Positions 29,135 through 37,656 of a stretch of 64,000 nucleotides of DNA are shown in pieces (within the stretch, counting starts at the first letter, position 1; the number at the start of each line of letters is the position of its first letter). Where the stretch lies: positions 558,001 to 622,000 of the forward strand of contig NZ_CP042582.1 in NCBI RefSeq assembly GCF_008728835.1, read 5' to 3'. The stretch comes from Hypericibacter adhaerens. GTDB taxonomy: Bacteria; Pseudomonadota; Alphaproteobacteria; Dongiales; Dongiaceae. The position numbers and the translations under genes were made by a program. The notes beneath the pieces were generated by a model that did no database searches, was not told the origin of the DNA, and worked only from the letters and a program-made list of their open reading frames with translations.

Positions 29135-29329
29135 ATGGGTAATGCGGGAAACTGGATTCTGTCCGGCCTGGTGGCGCTGATGGGCCTCATCGGCCTGTTC
29201 GTGGCGGCCCGCGGCGGCCATTCGATGCCCTATTGGGGCGGCCTCGTGTTCTTCGCCTTCGCCGTGCTGTTCGTGTTCTTCATGATCAAGCGCGGCTTCG
29301 ATCACGCCGAGCGCCACAAGTCGCACTGA
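29135..29329 (+). CDS. Small two-helix membrane protein
   Basis: Predicted 64-residue protein with two membrane helices (NWILSGLVALMGLIGLFVAA and GGLVFFAFAVLFVFFMI) and a basic, His-containing tail (KRGFDHAERHKSH). GGAGCGAG precedes the ATG at 29135. Function unknown. It converges with the rRNA methyltransferase gene; 26 bases separate the two stops. Confidence 0.75.
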   Translation: MGNAGNWILSGLVALMGLIGLFVAARGGHSMPYWGGLVFFAFAVLFVFFMIKRGFDHAERHKSH

Positions 29330-29355
29330 TCGCTTGCGCGACGGCGGTTCCGCCG

Positions 29356-30558
29356 TCAGTCGATCTGCAGCAACAGCCCTTTGAGATAGGCGGTCTCCGG
29401 CAGGGCCGGATGGACCGGGTGGTCGGGTGCGGCCCCGGTCGAGGCCAGGATGCGCGCCGTCCGCGCCAGATCGTGGATGCCGCGGCGCACCTCCTCGGCG
29501 AAGGCCGCGGCCTCCATGTTGTGCGAGCAGGAGGCGATGAAGAGGAATCCGCCGGGACGAACGCAGGCGGCGGAAAGCCGTGCCAGCTTGCGGTAGGCGC
29601 GCGAGCCCTGGCCCAGATCCTTCTTCGATTTGACGAAAGCCGGCGGGTCGGCCACCACGATGTCGAAATCCTGATGCGCCGCGGCCAGGGTCTCGAGCTC
29701 GGTGAAGGCATCGGCGCGGCGGAAACGGCAGCGAGACCCAAGCCCGTTCAGGGCCGCCGCCTGTTCGGCCAGCGCCAGCGCCGCCTCCGAGCGGTCGACC
29801 GCGGTCACCTCCTCGGCCCCGGCCGCCGCCGCGGTCAGCGCGAAGCCGCCGCAATAGCTGTAGACGTCGAGCACGCGCAGCCCCTTGGCCAGTGACGCGA
29901 CGCGCGCGCGGTTCTCGCGCTGATCGAAGAACCAGCCGGTCTTCTGTCCTTCGCGCGGATCGGCCAGGAGACGCACGCCGTTCTCCTCGAGCGCGAGCGG
30001 ACCCTCCAGCGCGCCCGCGATCGGCCGCACATAGGTCTCGAGACCTTCGAGCTTGCGGGTCGGGCTGTCGTTGCGCAGCAGCAGCGATTGCGGTTTCAGC
30101 ACGGTGTCGATGGCCTCGACCAGCGGATCGAGCAGCCGCTCCATGCCGGCGCTGTTGGTCTGCAGTACCAGATGGCCGTCGAAACGGTCGAGCACCACGC
30201 CCGGCAGCCCGTCCGCCTCGGCATGGACGAGGCGATAGAACGGCTTGTCGTAGAGCCGCTCGCGCAGGGCCAGCGCATGCTCCAGCCGGCGCGCGAAGAA
30301 GAGGGCGTCGAGGGCGAGCTCCGGGTCCGGATCGAGCAGCCGGCCCGCGATCAGGCTGTGCGGGTTGAAGATCGCCGTGCCCAGCGCGCGCCCATCCTCG
30401 GCCTTGATCCGTACCACGCTCCCCGGCGGCAGCGCCTTCACTGCCGGCGCCATCTCGATCTCGTTCGAATAGATCCAGGGATGACCCGCCAGCGCACGCC
30501 GCTGCGCGCCCTTGCGGAGCTGGACGGTGGGGCGGTCGGTGGTTGGGGTGGCGCTCAT
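29356..30558 (-). CDS. rlmI: Class I SAM-dependent rRNA methyltransferase (RlmI-like)
   Basis: Predicted 400-residue methyltransferase. An N-terminal PUA domain (about residues 10-85; LRKGAQRRALAGHPWIYSNE) and a central RlmI-type domain (FYRLVHAEADGLPGVVLDRF) lead to the Rossmann core with the SAM site VLDVYSYCGGFALTAAAAGA, followed by DIVVADPPAFVKSKKDL and FIASCSHNM. RlmI methylates C1962 of 23S rRNA in E. coli; the exact target here is inferred. I use the ATG at 30558; a 16-residue extension from a GTG at 30606 is possible. Confidence 0.88.
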   Translation of the reverse strand: MSATPTTDRPTVQLRKGAQRRALAGHPWIYSNEIEMAPAVKALPPGSVVRIKAEDGRALGTAIFNPHSLIAGRLLDPDPELALDALFFARRLEHALALRERLYDKPFYRLVHAEADGLPGVVLDRFDGHLVLQTNSAGMERLLDPLVEAIDTVLKPQSLLLRNDSPTRKLEGLETYVRPIAGALEGPLALEENGVRLLADPREGQKTGWFFDQRENRARVASLAKGLRVLDVYSYCGGFALTAAAAGAEEVTAVDRSEAALALAEQAAALNGLGSRCRFRRADAFTELETLAAAHQDFDIVVADPPAFVKSKKDLGQGSRAYRKLARLSAACVRPGGFLFIASCSHNMEAAAFAEEVRRGIHDLARTARILASTGAAPDHPVHPALPETAYLKGLLLQID

Positions 30559-30619
30559 GGCGCGCGCACTCTGCCGCGCGGGATGCGGTGGGGCAAGCGT
30601 CGACACTGAGTCTGTGGCT

Positions 30620-30709
30620 CCCCTCCCCCTACCCCCTCCCGCAAGGGGAGGGGGCGAGATGTTTGTTGTTCCAGCCCCCTCCCCTTGCGGGAGGGGGTAG
30701 GGGGAGGGG
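30620..30709. repeat. Palindromic intergenic repeat, family 2 (second copy)
   Basis: Left arm CCCTCCCCCTACCCCCTCCC and right arm GGGAGGGGGTAGGGGGAGGG are perfect complements over about 20 bases, with the spacer GCGAGATGTTTGTTGTTCCA, almost the same spacer as in the copy at 3355-3476. It lies between the ggt stop codon and the rRNA methyltransferase start. Confidence 0.85.
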
Positions 30710-30735
30710 TGATCGAAGAGCGCGATATGTCCGCT

Positions 30736-32580
30736 CTAATCCCCCAGCACCGCGCTCTCCCGCCGCGGGTCGCCGCCGCCGAGGAGGCCGTCGGGAGTAA
30801 GGCGGATCGAGTTGAGGCCGCTGGTCATGTCGGTGAAGCGCACGTCATGGCCGAGCTTCGCGAGATCGGGCGCGATGGTGCTCAATTCCGTCCCGGCCTC
30901 GAGCTCGGTGGCGCCGTTGCGGTTGACGAAGTTGGGCAGGGCCGCGGCCGAGGCCGGATCGAGCCCGCCATCGAGCATCGCGATCACGGCCTTCGTCACA
31001 TAGCCGATGATGGCGCTGCCGCCGGGTGAGCCGGTGACGAGAACGAGCCGGCCCTCGCGGTCGAGCACCATCACCGGCGTGATCGAGCTGCGCGGGCGCT
31101 TGCCGGGCTCGACCCGGTTGGCCACGGGCTTGCCGTCGCTCTCCGGCGTCGCGGCGAAATCGGTGAGCTCGTTGTTGAGCAGGAAGCCGCGCACCATGAG
31201 CTTGGAGCCGAAAGCGCTCTCGATCGTCTGGGTGAGGCTGACGGCATTGCCCTCGTCGTCGACGATGCTGAGCTGGGTGGTGCCGGCGGGATCGTACTGC
31301 GCCGTCGGCAGCGCGTAGGCCTGCGCCGAGGGCGGCGTGCCGGGCAGGGCCTTGCCCATGCTGCAGCTGGTCTCGATCTGCCGCGCGCGCTCGGCGAGAT
31401 AGGTGCGGTTGAGCAAGCCCTCGGTCGGCACCTTCACGAAATCGGGATCGCCCAGATAGGCCGCGCGATCGGCATAGGCGAGCTTTTCGGCCTGGGTCAC
31501 GAGATGCAGGCTTGGGAGATCGCCCGTTCCCGGCGCGCCCATCTCATGCGGTTCGAGCATGGTGAGGATCTGCAGCAGCGCCACCCCGCCGGAGCTGGGC
31601 GGCGGCACGCTGCAGACCTGCCAGTCGCGATAGGGCCGGCAGAGCGCCCCGGTCGCATGGGCGCGATAGGCGGCGAGATCCGCCATCGTCATGGGCACGG
31701 GATGACGCCAGGCCTGGCTGACCGTGGCGGCGATGTCGGCGGCGATGGGGCCGCGATAGAACGCGTCCGGACCTTCGGCCGCGATCGTCTTCAGCGTCTC
31801 GGCGAATTCGGGATTGCGCAGCAGCGTGCCGACGGGCTTGGGCTTGCCGTCGGGCTGATAGAAATAGCGCGCGGCCGTGGGCGATTGCGGCAGATAGGTA
31901 TCGTCCGCCAGGAGCTGCACCAGGCGCGGCGACATCGCGAAGCCGCTTTCGGCGAGCTTGATCGCGGGCTGGAACAGAGTGGACCAGGGCAGCTTGCCGA
32001 GCTGCTGATGCGCCTGCTCGTACAGGGCGAGAATGCCGGGCACGCCGACCGAGAGTCCGCTCGCCTGCGCATCCTCGAACCCGAGCGGCTTGCCGTCGGG
32101 CCCGAGGAAACGATCGGGCTTGGCCGCGGCCGGCGCCGTCTCGCGGCCTTCGAAGGCCTGGACGGTCTTCCGCTTCGCGTCATAGGCGAGCATGAAGCCG
32201 CCGCCGCCCAATCCCGAGGATTGCGGCTCGACCAGGTTGAGCACGAGCGCGGCGGCGATGGCCGCGTCGACGGCGCTGCCGCCCTGGCGAAGAATCTCGC
32301 GCCCGGCTTCGGCCGCCAGCGGATTGGCGGCGACGATGAGGTGACGCTTCGCCAGGACGGCCGGGCTCGATTGCCGGCCGGTGGCGGCTTCCGGCGCTGC
32401 AACCTCGCTGCCGGCGGTCTCGATTTTGCCGGTCGAGCAGGGCGCCAGCGGCCCGTTGCAGGCCGCCAGCCCCATGACGAGGATCAAGGACAGAAACGGG
32501 AAAAGCCGCGCCAGGATGCCACCGGGCGATTTACGCCCGTCACGGGAAAGAGGCAGTGTTATCCGGTGCGCGGGCGGCAC
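30736..32580 (-). CDS. ggt: Gamma-glutamyltransferase
   Basis: Predicted 614-residue precursor of the Ntn-hydrolase gamma-glutamyltranspeptidase, which breaks down glutathione and gamma-glutamyl peptides in the periplasm. A lipoprotein-type leader is visible (LFPFLSLILVMGLAAC, Cys41). The large-subunit region has GGSAVDAAIAAALVLNLVEP, SGLGGGGFMLAYD and a Pro/Ser-rich SVPPPSSGGVALLQ. The autocleavage site and nucleophilic Thr lie in PAGTTQLSIVDDEGNAVSLT, and the small subunit contains the GSPGGSAIIGYV oxyanion segment. The start is GTG at 32580 after CGGAAG. Single-gene unit. Confidence 0.94.
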   Translation of the reverse strand: MPPAHRITLPLSRDGRKSPGGILARLFPFLSLILVMGLAACNGPLAPCSTGKIETAGSEVAAPEAATGRQSSPAVLAKRHLIVAANPLAAEAGREILRQGGSAVDAAIAAALVLNLVEPQSSGLGGGGFMLAYDAKRKTVQAFEGRETAPAAAKPDRFLGPDGKPLGFEDAQASGLSVGVPGILALYEQAHQQLGKLPWSTLFQPAIKLAESGFAMSPRLVQLLADDTYLPQSPTAARYFYQPDGKPKPVGTLLRNPEFAETLKTIAAEGPDAFYRGPIAADIAATVSQAWRHPVPMTMADLAAYRAHATGALCRPYRDWQVCSVPPPSSGGVALLQILTMLEPHEMGAPGTGDLPSLHLVTQAEKLAYADRAAYLGDPDFVKVPTEGLLNRTYLAERARQIETSCSMGKALPGTPPSAQAYALPTAQYDPAGTTQLSIVDDEGNAVSLTQTIESAFGSKLMVRGFLLNNELTDFAATPESDGKPVANRVEPGKRPRSSITPVMVLDREGRLVLVTGSPGGSAIIGYVTKAVIAMLDGGLDPASAAALPNFVNRNGATELEAGTELSTIAPDLAKLGHDVRFTDMTSGLNSIRLTPDGLLGGGDPRRESAVLGD

Positions 32581-32618
32581 CGCTTCCGGTAGAAGCGCCC
32601 GCGGGTAAAGGAGATTTC

Positions 32619-33122
32619 ATGTTCATCGGCATGGCCGTGAGCAGCCTGCTCGTTCTGGTTTGCATCCTGATTCATTACGAGGTTTTGCGGGTCGTGTCCT
32701 CGCTGTTGCCAGGCCCCGACTGGATGGGCCTGCGCGGCCGCATGGGACTCGTGGTGCTGGCCTGCTTCGCCGCCCATACGGTGGAGGTCTGGGTCTTCGC
32801 CGGCGGCTACTACTTCCTCGCCGATCATTTCGCGCTGAGCGGCGTCGCCGGCGAGAAGGAGATCGATTTTCCGGACCTGGTCTATTTCTCGGTGGTGACC
32901 TACAGCACCATCGGCTTCGGCGATCTCTATCCGGTCGGGGGCGCGCGTCTTCTGGCCGGCGTCGAAGCGGTGGTGGGCCTGCTGATGATCGGCTGGTCGG
33001 CTTCCTTCACCTATCTGGTGATGGAGCGGTTCTGGCCCCTGCATCGGGTCCGGCCGCGGTCGAGGGTGGCCGACGAAGAGCTGCCGGCTCCCCGGCGCCT
33101 CTGGCACCGCCTGCCGGAGTGA
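32619..33122 (+). CDS. Two-helix potassium channel family protein
   Basis: Predicted 167-residue ion-channel protein. Membrane helices MFIGMAVSSLLVLVCILIHY and GLVVLACFAAHTVEVWVFAG precede a pore helix plus selectivity filter VTYSTIGFGDLYP (TIGFGD is the K+ filter), and a last helix VEAVVGLLMIGWSASFTYLV. AAAGGAGA upstream of ATG 32619 is a consensus ribosome site. There is no cytoplasmic RCK/NAD-binding domain. Located divergently from ggt with only about 38 bp between the starts. Confidence 0.9.
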   Translation: MFIGMAVSSLLVLVCILIHYEVLRVVSSLLPGPDWMGLRGRMGLVVLACFAAHTVEVWVFAGGYYFLADHFALSGVAGEKEIDFPDLVYFSVVTYSTIGFGDLYPVGGARLLAGVEAVVGLLMIGWSASFTYLVMERFWPLHRVRPRSRVADEELPAPRRLWHRLPE

Positions 33123-33364
33123 GCCGTTAAGCCATTGGTTCAAGGATTGAAAAGGTCGTAGGCCCCGATATCTGGAAGGAATTTTGCAACGGCGAAGGCC
33201 GTTGTGCGTTGCACCATTATTGGCGTAAAACCATTGGCGCAAATGTGCCGACCCTGACGGGGCGGGATCGGCCGCTGAATGTCGAAGCGGTTGGTGGCAG
33301 GGACCTTCAGACCGGCGGGCAACACAGGCTCGCCAGGCTCCGCTGCCGCCAGGAGGGTTCACGG

Positions 33365-34186
33365 ATGAGCACCGTACGGCGGATCGGGCGGGTCTCGACG
33401 CCCGAGATCAAGGCACGCAAGGGCGGAGACCCGATCGTCTGTCTCACCGCCTACACCGCGCCCATGGCGCGACGGCTCGATTCCCATGTCGATCTGCTGC
33501 TGGTCGGCGATTCCCTGGGCGTGGTGCTCTACGGGTTCGACAACACCTTGCCGGTGACGCTGGAGATGATGATCGCGCACGGCGCCGCGGTGCGCCGCGG
33601 CAGCGAGCGCGCCTGCCTCGTGGTCGATCTGCCCTTCGGCAGCTATCAGGAATCGCCCGCGGTCGCCTATCGCGCGGCGGCGCGGCTGATGGCCGAGACC
33701 GGCTGCTCGGGCGTCAAGCTCGAGGGCGGGCGCGAGATGGCGGCGACCGTGGCCTTCCTGGTCGAGCGCGGCATCCCGGTGATGGGTCATGTCGGGCTGA
33801 CGCCGCAATCGGTCAATGCGCTGGGCGGCTATCGCGCGCGCGGGCGCGACCCCGAGCAGCGCCAGGCGATCATGGCGGATGCGGAAGCGATCGCGGCGGC
33901 CGGTGCCTTTTCGATGGTGATCGAAGGGGTGATCGAGCCCCTGGCGCGCGCCATCACCGAGCGGGTCGCGGTGCCGACCATCGGCATCGGCGGTTCGCCC
34001 GCCTGCGATGGCCAGGTGCTGGTGATCGACGACCTGATCGGCATGTTCGACGGCTTCACGCCGAAATTCGTCAAGCGCTATGCCGAGATCGGCGATCAGG
34101 TGGCGGCCGCGGCGGCGGCCTATGCCGCCGACGTCAAGGCGCGGCGCTTTCCCGCCAAGGAACATCTCTACGGCGTCGAAAGCTGA
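33365..34186 (+). CDS. panB: 3-methyl-2-oxobutanoate hydroxymethyltransferase
   Basis: Predicted 273-residue TIM-barrel enzyme making ketopantoate from alpha-ketoisovalerate and methylene-tetrahydrofolate, the first step of pantothenate synthesis. Family motifs: [68 protein letters not shown] and [20 protein letters not shown]. The start at 33365 follows AGGAGGG by seven bases. It precedes panC by 24 bp. The 240-bp upstream gap is less GC-rich and holds a hairpin (CAACGGC-GAAG-GCCGTTG at 33187-33204) of unknown role. Confidence 0.96.
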   Translation: MSTVRRIGRVSTPEIKARKGGDPIVCLTAYTAPMARRLDSHVDLLLVGDSLGVVLYGFDNTLPVTLEMMIAHGAAVRRGSERACLVVDLPFGSYQESPAVAYRAAARLMAETGCSGVKLEGGREMAATVAFLVERGIPVMGHVGLTPQSVNALGGYRARGRDPEQRQAIMADAEAIAAAGAFSMVIEGVIEPLARAITERVAVPTIGIGGSPACDGQVLVIDDLIGMFDGFTPKFVKRYAEIGDQVAAAAAAYAADVKARRFPAKEHLYGVES

Positions 34187-34210
34187 CCGGGTCCTCCTTC
34201 GGACAACAGC

Positions 34211-35098
34211 ATGGCGGCCCCGGCTCAACCCTCGACGGCAGGCGAGACACCCGTGCTGCGCACGGTGGCGGAGCTGCGCGCGCAGGTCGCCCAGTGGCGC
34301 GGCGCCGGCGAGACGGTCGGGCTGGTGCCGACCATGGGCGCGCTCCATGAAGGCCATCTGACGCTGGTGCGCCGGGCCAAGGCGGAGTGCCGCCGCGCGG
34401 TGGCGACGCTCTTCGTCAACCCGACCCAGTTCGCGCCGACCGAGGATTTCGACGCCTATCCCCGCGACGAGGCGAAGGACCGCGCGCTCCTGGCCACGGC
34501 CGGCTGCGATCTGCTCTTCGCGCCCTCGGTCGAGGCCGTCTATCCGCCGGGCTTCTCGACGGTGGTCGAGGTGAAGGGCCTGACGCGCCATCTCGACGGA
34601 CCCTTCCGGCCCGGCCATTTCGCCGGCGTCGCGACCGTGGTCTCGAAGCTGTTGCTGATGGCGGCGCCGACCCACGCCTATTTCGGCGAGAAGGATTTCC
34701 AGCAGCTCCAGGTGATCCGCCGTCTGGCGGGCGATCTCGACATTCCCGTCCGGATCGTGGGCGTGCCGACGGTTCGGGAAGCGGACAAGCTGGCCCTCTC
34801 GTCGCGCAACCGCTACATGACGCCCGCCCAGCGCGAGATCGCGGCCCGGCTGCCGCCGCTGATGCAGGCCCTGGTGACAAGGCTCGAAGGCGGCGCCAAT
34901 GTCGAGGCGGTGCTGAATGAGGCGCGCGGGCAGTTCCCGGGGCTGGGCTTCGACCGGCTCGACTATCTCGAGCTGGCGGACGAGGCGACGCTGACGCCCT
35001 CGCCGCATCCGGCGGGGCCGGCCCGGCTCTTCGTCGCCGTCTGGCTCGGCCGCACCCGCCTCATCGACAACTGGCCGGTGCGGCTGCCTCAAAAGTGA
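34211..35098 (+). CDS. panC: Pantothenate synthetase (pantoate-beta-alanine ligase)
   Basis: Predicted 295-residue ligase joining pantoate and beta-alanine with ATP. The nucleotide-binding class I aaRS-like signatures are PTMGALHEGHLTLV (HxGH) and LALSSRNRYMTP (KMSKS-equivalent), with FVNPTQFAPTEDFDAYPR and FGEKDFQQLQVIRR between them. The first 14 residues are poorly conserved; a GTG at 34253 could be the real start. Second gene of the panB-panC operon and followed by a hairpin terminator. Confidence 0.96.
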   Translation: MAAPAQPSTAGETPVLRTVAELRAQVAQWRGAGETVGLVPTMGALHEGHLTLVRRAKAECRRAVATLFVNPTQFAPTEDFDAYPRDEAKDRALLATAGCDLLFAPSVEAVYPPGFSTVVEVKGLTRHLDGPFRPGHFAGVATVVSKLLLMAAPTHAYFGEKDFQQLQVIRRLAGDLDIPVRIVGVPTVREADKLALSSRNRYMTPAQREIAARLPPLMQALVTRLEGGANVEAVLNEARGQFPGLGFDRLDYLELADEATLTPSPHPAGPARLFVAVWLGRTRLIDNWPVRLPQK

Positions 35099-35132
35099 AA
35101 GCCTCCCGCAGGCGCTGGCCCGCAGGAGGCTT
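35099..35132. terminator. Hairpin terminator between panC and cbtA
   Basis: AAGCCTCC and GGAGGCTT form an eight-base-pair stem, with a further internal CCCGCAGG/CGCAGG segment in the loop. It begins right at the panC stop. The stem's A/T ends give it weak bidirectional terminator character for the convergent panC and cbtA units. Confidence 0.6.
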
Positions 35133-35162
35133 TGGAAGGCGATGCCGTCCTTCGCCGGCGCT

Positions 35163-35924
35163 TCAGGCCGGCTTGACGAAGCGCTGGTAGAAATAGCCCG
35201 AGAGCGTGCCCAGCGCCGCCCAGAACACCAGGCTGGTGATCACGACCGCGACGATGAACTCGTGCGCGATCGATTCCGGAGCGGCACTTTCGGCATGGTC
35301 GAGCTGCGGTGCGCCGATGATATGCGGGATCACCAGCAAGGCCAGGCCCGCCACGCACCAGAGCGCCGTGCGGCCGAGGAACAGGCAGGCGAGCCCGCCA
35401 CAGGCCGCGGCGACGGTGAAGACCCACCATATCTGGCGAGCGAGCAGGGGCGCCGCCTGCGTGCCGGGCACCTCGGGCGGCAGGCCCAGGCCCGGCGCCA
35501 GGGTGAAGGCGGCGAAGCCGGCCAGTCCCCAGAACAGGCCCTTTCGCCAGTTCATCTCGCCCCCGCGCAGCGCGAAGGCCGAGACCAGCAGCAGCGAGAA
35601 GCCGATGCCGGTCAGGAGATCGGCCAGCACGGTGAAGGCGTTGCGCTCGAAGCCGTCGGCCGGCTCCCACTCCGCCGCGCCATGCTCATGCTCGTCATGG
35701 CTCATGCCGGGCATGTTTTCCATGCTGTCGGACGTAGCAGCCGAAGAGTCGGTCGTCGCTGCCGTCGCGGTGTTCGCGGCGGCGGCTTCGTCGGCCGCCT
35801 TCTCATAGACCTCGGCCTTCAGGATCACCGGCACCGTGGCGAACTGATGCACCACCGTCACGAAGACGCCGGCAATCAGCCCCGCGAGGGCGGCAACGAA
35901 AATCAGCTTGCGAAACAATTCCAT
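35163..35924 (-). CDS. cbtA: CbtA family cobalt transporter subunit
   Basis: Predicted 253-residue integral membrane protein with about five hydrophobic segments (LIFVAALAGLIAGVFVTVVH, VLADLLTGIGFSLLLVSAFA, ALWCVAGLALLVIPHIIGAP with the conserved PHIIGAP). A Met/His/Asp-rich extracytoplasmic stretch, MENMPGMSHDEHEHGAAEWE, may bind cobalt. The second ATG (35924) is used because GGGAGG is too close to the first (35930). It follows cbtB by 29 bp and lies in the transcript led by the cobalamin riboswitch at 36612-36790, so it probably imports cobalt for B12 synthesis and is shut off by B12. Confidence 0.92.
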   Translation of the reverse strand: MELFRKLIFVAALAGLIAGVFVTVVHQFATVPVILKAEVYEKAADEAAAANTATAATTDSSAATSDSMENMPGMSHDEHEHGAAEWEPADGFERNAFTVLADLLTGIGFSLLLVSAFALRGGEMNWRKGLFWGLAGFAAFTLAPGLGLPPEVPGTQAAPLLARQIWWVFTVAAACGGLACLFLGRTALWCVAGLALLVIPHIIGAPQLDHAESAAPESIAHEFIVAVVITSLVFWAALGTLSGYFYQRFVKPA

Positions 35925-35953
35925 GGTCATGCCTCCCGAGGGAGCGCCGCGGC

Positions 35954-36145
35954 TCAGTGGCAGGGGAAGGCGTTGGAGTGGCGCACGTCATGGGCGGCGT
36001 TGTGGAACGCGCTGACATGCGAGAAGCCGACGCCGAAGATCAGGAAGACGCCGAGCAGGGCGGCCATGGCGACGGGAAGCGCACGGCTGGCGACGGAGCT
36101 CGTCGTGGTGTCATGGGCGGCGGTCTGGTGACGGTTGGTGCTCAT
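35954..36145 (-). CDS. cbtB: CbtB family cobalt transporter subunit
   Basis: Predicted 63-residue single-helix protein (ALPVAMAALLGVFLIFGVGF) ending in the family's histidine-containing C-terminus HNAAHDVRHSNAFPCH, a likely metal site. CbtB accompanies CbtA. Its start codon overlaps the stop of the small upstream gene (sequence ATGA), implying translational coupling within the riboswitch-controlled operon. Confidence 0.92.
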   Translation of the reverse strand: MSTNRHQTAAHDTTTSSVASRALPVAMAALLGVFLIFGVGFSHVSAFHNAAHDVRHSNAFPCH

Positions 36146-36492
36146 ATGAGGGACTCCTCGAACGATGACGATGGATGAAGACGGGAACGCCGCCGCTCGC
36201 CGGCGAAGCGGGCGAGACGGCTCGGCGAGAACTGGCTGACGATATCGAGCAGGCGATGCAGGGGGGCCGACAGGACCGGTCCCGGATGGCCGCTCTGATA
36301 GTCGAGCACGGCACGGGCAGCCAGGGCAGGATCGAGATCCGCCGGCAGCGCCATCACCCAGTCGAACAGGTTGAGGCGGTCCTCCTCCTGGCGATGGGTG
36401 TCGAGCGTCAGCAGCAGATCGAACAAGGCCGCCGCCGGAATCCCGGCGCCAACCCTCGAGCCCGCAGAGGCGAAAACGGTATCAGCGACCAA
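36142..36492 (-). CDS. Small unknown protein, first gene of the B12-riboswitch operon
   Basis: Predicted 116-residue soluble protein that I do not recognise. It is mostly helical (ALFDLLLTLDTHRQEEDRLN, FDWVMALPADLDPALAARAV, HRLLDIVSQFSPSRLARFAG) with a basic C-terminus. The start is probably TTG at 36492, because GGAGG lies eight bases upstream; an in-frame GTG at 36501 overlaps that ribosome site. It is the first frame after the cobalamin riboswitch and its stop overlaps the cbtB start, so it belongs to the cobalt/B12 regulon. A role in cobalt uptake or cobalamin synthesis is an inference from position only. Confidence 0.65.
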   Translation of the reverse strand: MVADTVFASAGSRVGAGIPAAALFDLLLTLDTHRQEEDRLNLFDWVMALPADLDPALAARAVLDYQSGHPGPVLSAPLHRLLDIVSQFSPSRLARFAGERRRSRLHPSSSFEESLI

Positions 36493-36611
36493 GGCATCCA
36501 CCTCCGGCCATAGCCGGCATCGGCGTTGCCCCGGTTGGTCTGAACCGGAGAATCGGGATGGTGATCATGGCTTCCTCCAGGGCACCCCGCCCCGATGTTG
36601 AAATCCAAACC

Positions 36612-36790
36612 CTCGATGGCAGGTCTCCTGGCTTCGCGGGTCTCCGCCTGGCGCCGACCTTCCCGGTTTCCCAGTGGTCGTGAGGGCGACAGGCTCGCCG
36701 CTGACAGTTGCGGGGGCAGCCACGGTTTTGGCCCCGATTGGGTCGTCCGCACCGTGTTCCCTTTTGATCCCCTGGAATTCATCCGTCGGG
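36612..36790 (-). ncRNA. Cobalamin (adenosylcobalamin/B12) riboswitch
   Basis: On the minus strand the conserved blocks of the B12 riboswitch follow in order: AAAAGGGAACACGGTG near 36750-36764, GCTGCCCCCGCAACTGT (the core box), GCCCTCACGACCACTGGG, and GAAGCCAGGAGACCTGCC at the 3' side near 36617-36636. It lies about 120 bases upstream of the small unknown gene followed by cbtB and cbtA, the expected placement for repression of cobalt uptake when B12 is sufficient. Edges are approximate. Confidence 0.92.
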
Positions 36791-36996
36791 GAACCATCGA
36801 GAATCGGACGGTGCCACCCTGAATCACCGGGTGTCAAGCGAGCGGAGGGAAGGGCCCCCAAGCGGCGCGGGAGCGACCGGTTTGGGAATGGATGCGACTC
36901 CCAGAACCGGCCCGGCGGCCGCTTGACTTGCGTCAAGGTGAGCGCCGCCGGAAGGCTCATTGTCGAAGCAGGTCACTCGATCCGGAGGAGGCGTCG

Positions 36997-37623
36997 ATGA
37001 AATCGAAGATACGCAGTTGCCTGGCAGCGCTGGCCCTCGTTTGCACCTCGGCGGTCGCAGCCGGCGCGGCGGCGCCGTCCAGCACGGTGCGCGTTGCGCT
37101 CCTCGACATGACGGCCGTGGCGGGAGGCGGGGCCGGGGTCGGGATGATGGGCTACGGCCCCGGGATGATGGGTCCCTGGGGGGCAGGACCCGGGGCGGGC
37201 GGCATGATGGGTTACGGCCCGGGGATGATGGGCGCCTGGGGCAACGGGCCCAGTGGCGGGATGATGGGCGGTGGGATGATGGGTGGCGGGATGATGGGGC
37301 ACGGCATGATGACGGTTCGCGCCGACCAGGACAGCGTGCCCGCCGGGACGGTGACGCTCGACATCACCAATTGGTCGCGCAGCGTCGTGCACGAGGTCCT
37401 GGTTGTCGCCGTGGACAGCCCGACGGCGCCCTTGCCCTATGACTACAACAGCTGGCGCGTGGTCGAGGACCAGATCAAGGTCGCCGGCGACAGCGGCGAG
37501 CTCTCGCCGAATGTGAGCAAGACCCTGGAGCTCAACCTGTCCCCCGGCACCTATCTCCTGATCTGCAATGTAGCGGGCCACTACGCCGCCGGCATGGCGC
37601 TGCCCTTGACCGTCACGCCCTAG
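36997..37623 (+). CDS. Exported cupredoxin-like copper protein with Met-rich insertion
   Basis: Predicted 208-residue exported protein. Signal peptide SKIRSCLAALALVCTSAVAA; start at ATG 36997 preceded by GGAGGAG. After one beta strand (STVRVALLDMTAV) comes a low-complexity insertion, residues about 44-105, with eight Met-Met pairs in units such as GMMGYGPGMMGPWG. Then the cupredoxin fold resumes (VPAGTVTLDITNWSRSVVHE). Type 1 copper ligands are recognisable: His132, Cys190, His195, Met200 in LLICNVAGHYAAGM. Likely a periplasmic copper-binding or electron-transfer protein. It diverges from the B12 riboswitch operon. Confidence 0.85.
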   Translation: MKSKIRSCLAALALVCTSAVAAGAAAPSSTVRVALLDMTAVAGGGAGVGMMGYGPGMMGPWGAGPGAGGMMGYGPGMMGAWGNGPSGGMMGGGMMGGGMMGHGMMTVRADQDSVPAGTVTLDITNWSRSVVHEVLVVAVDSPTAPLPYDYNSWRVVEDQIKVAGDSGELSPNVSKTLELNLSPGTYLLICNVAGHYAAGMALPLTVTP

Positions 37624-37656
37624 CGAACCGCTTCTCTCGGCGGCCCCGACAAGGCT

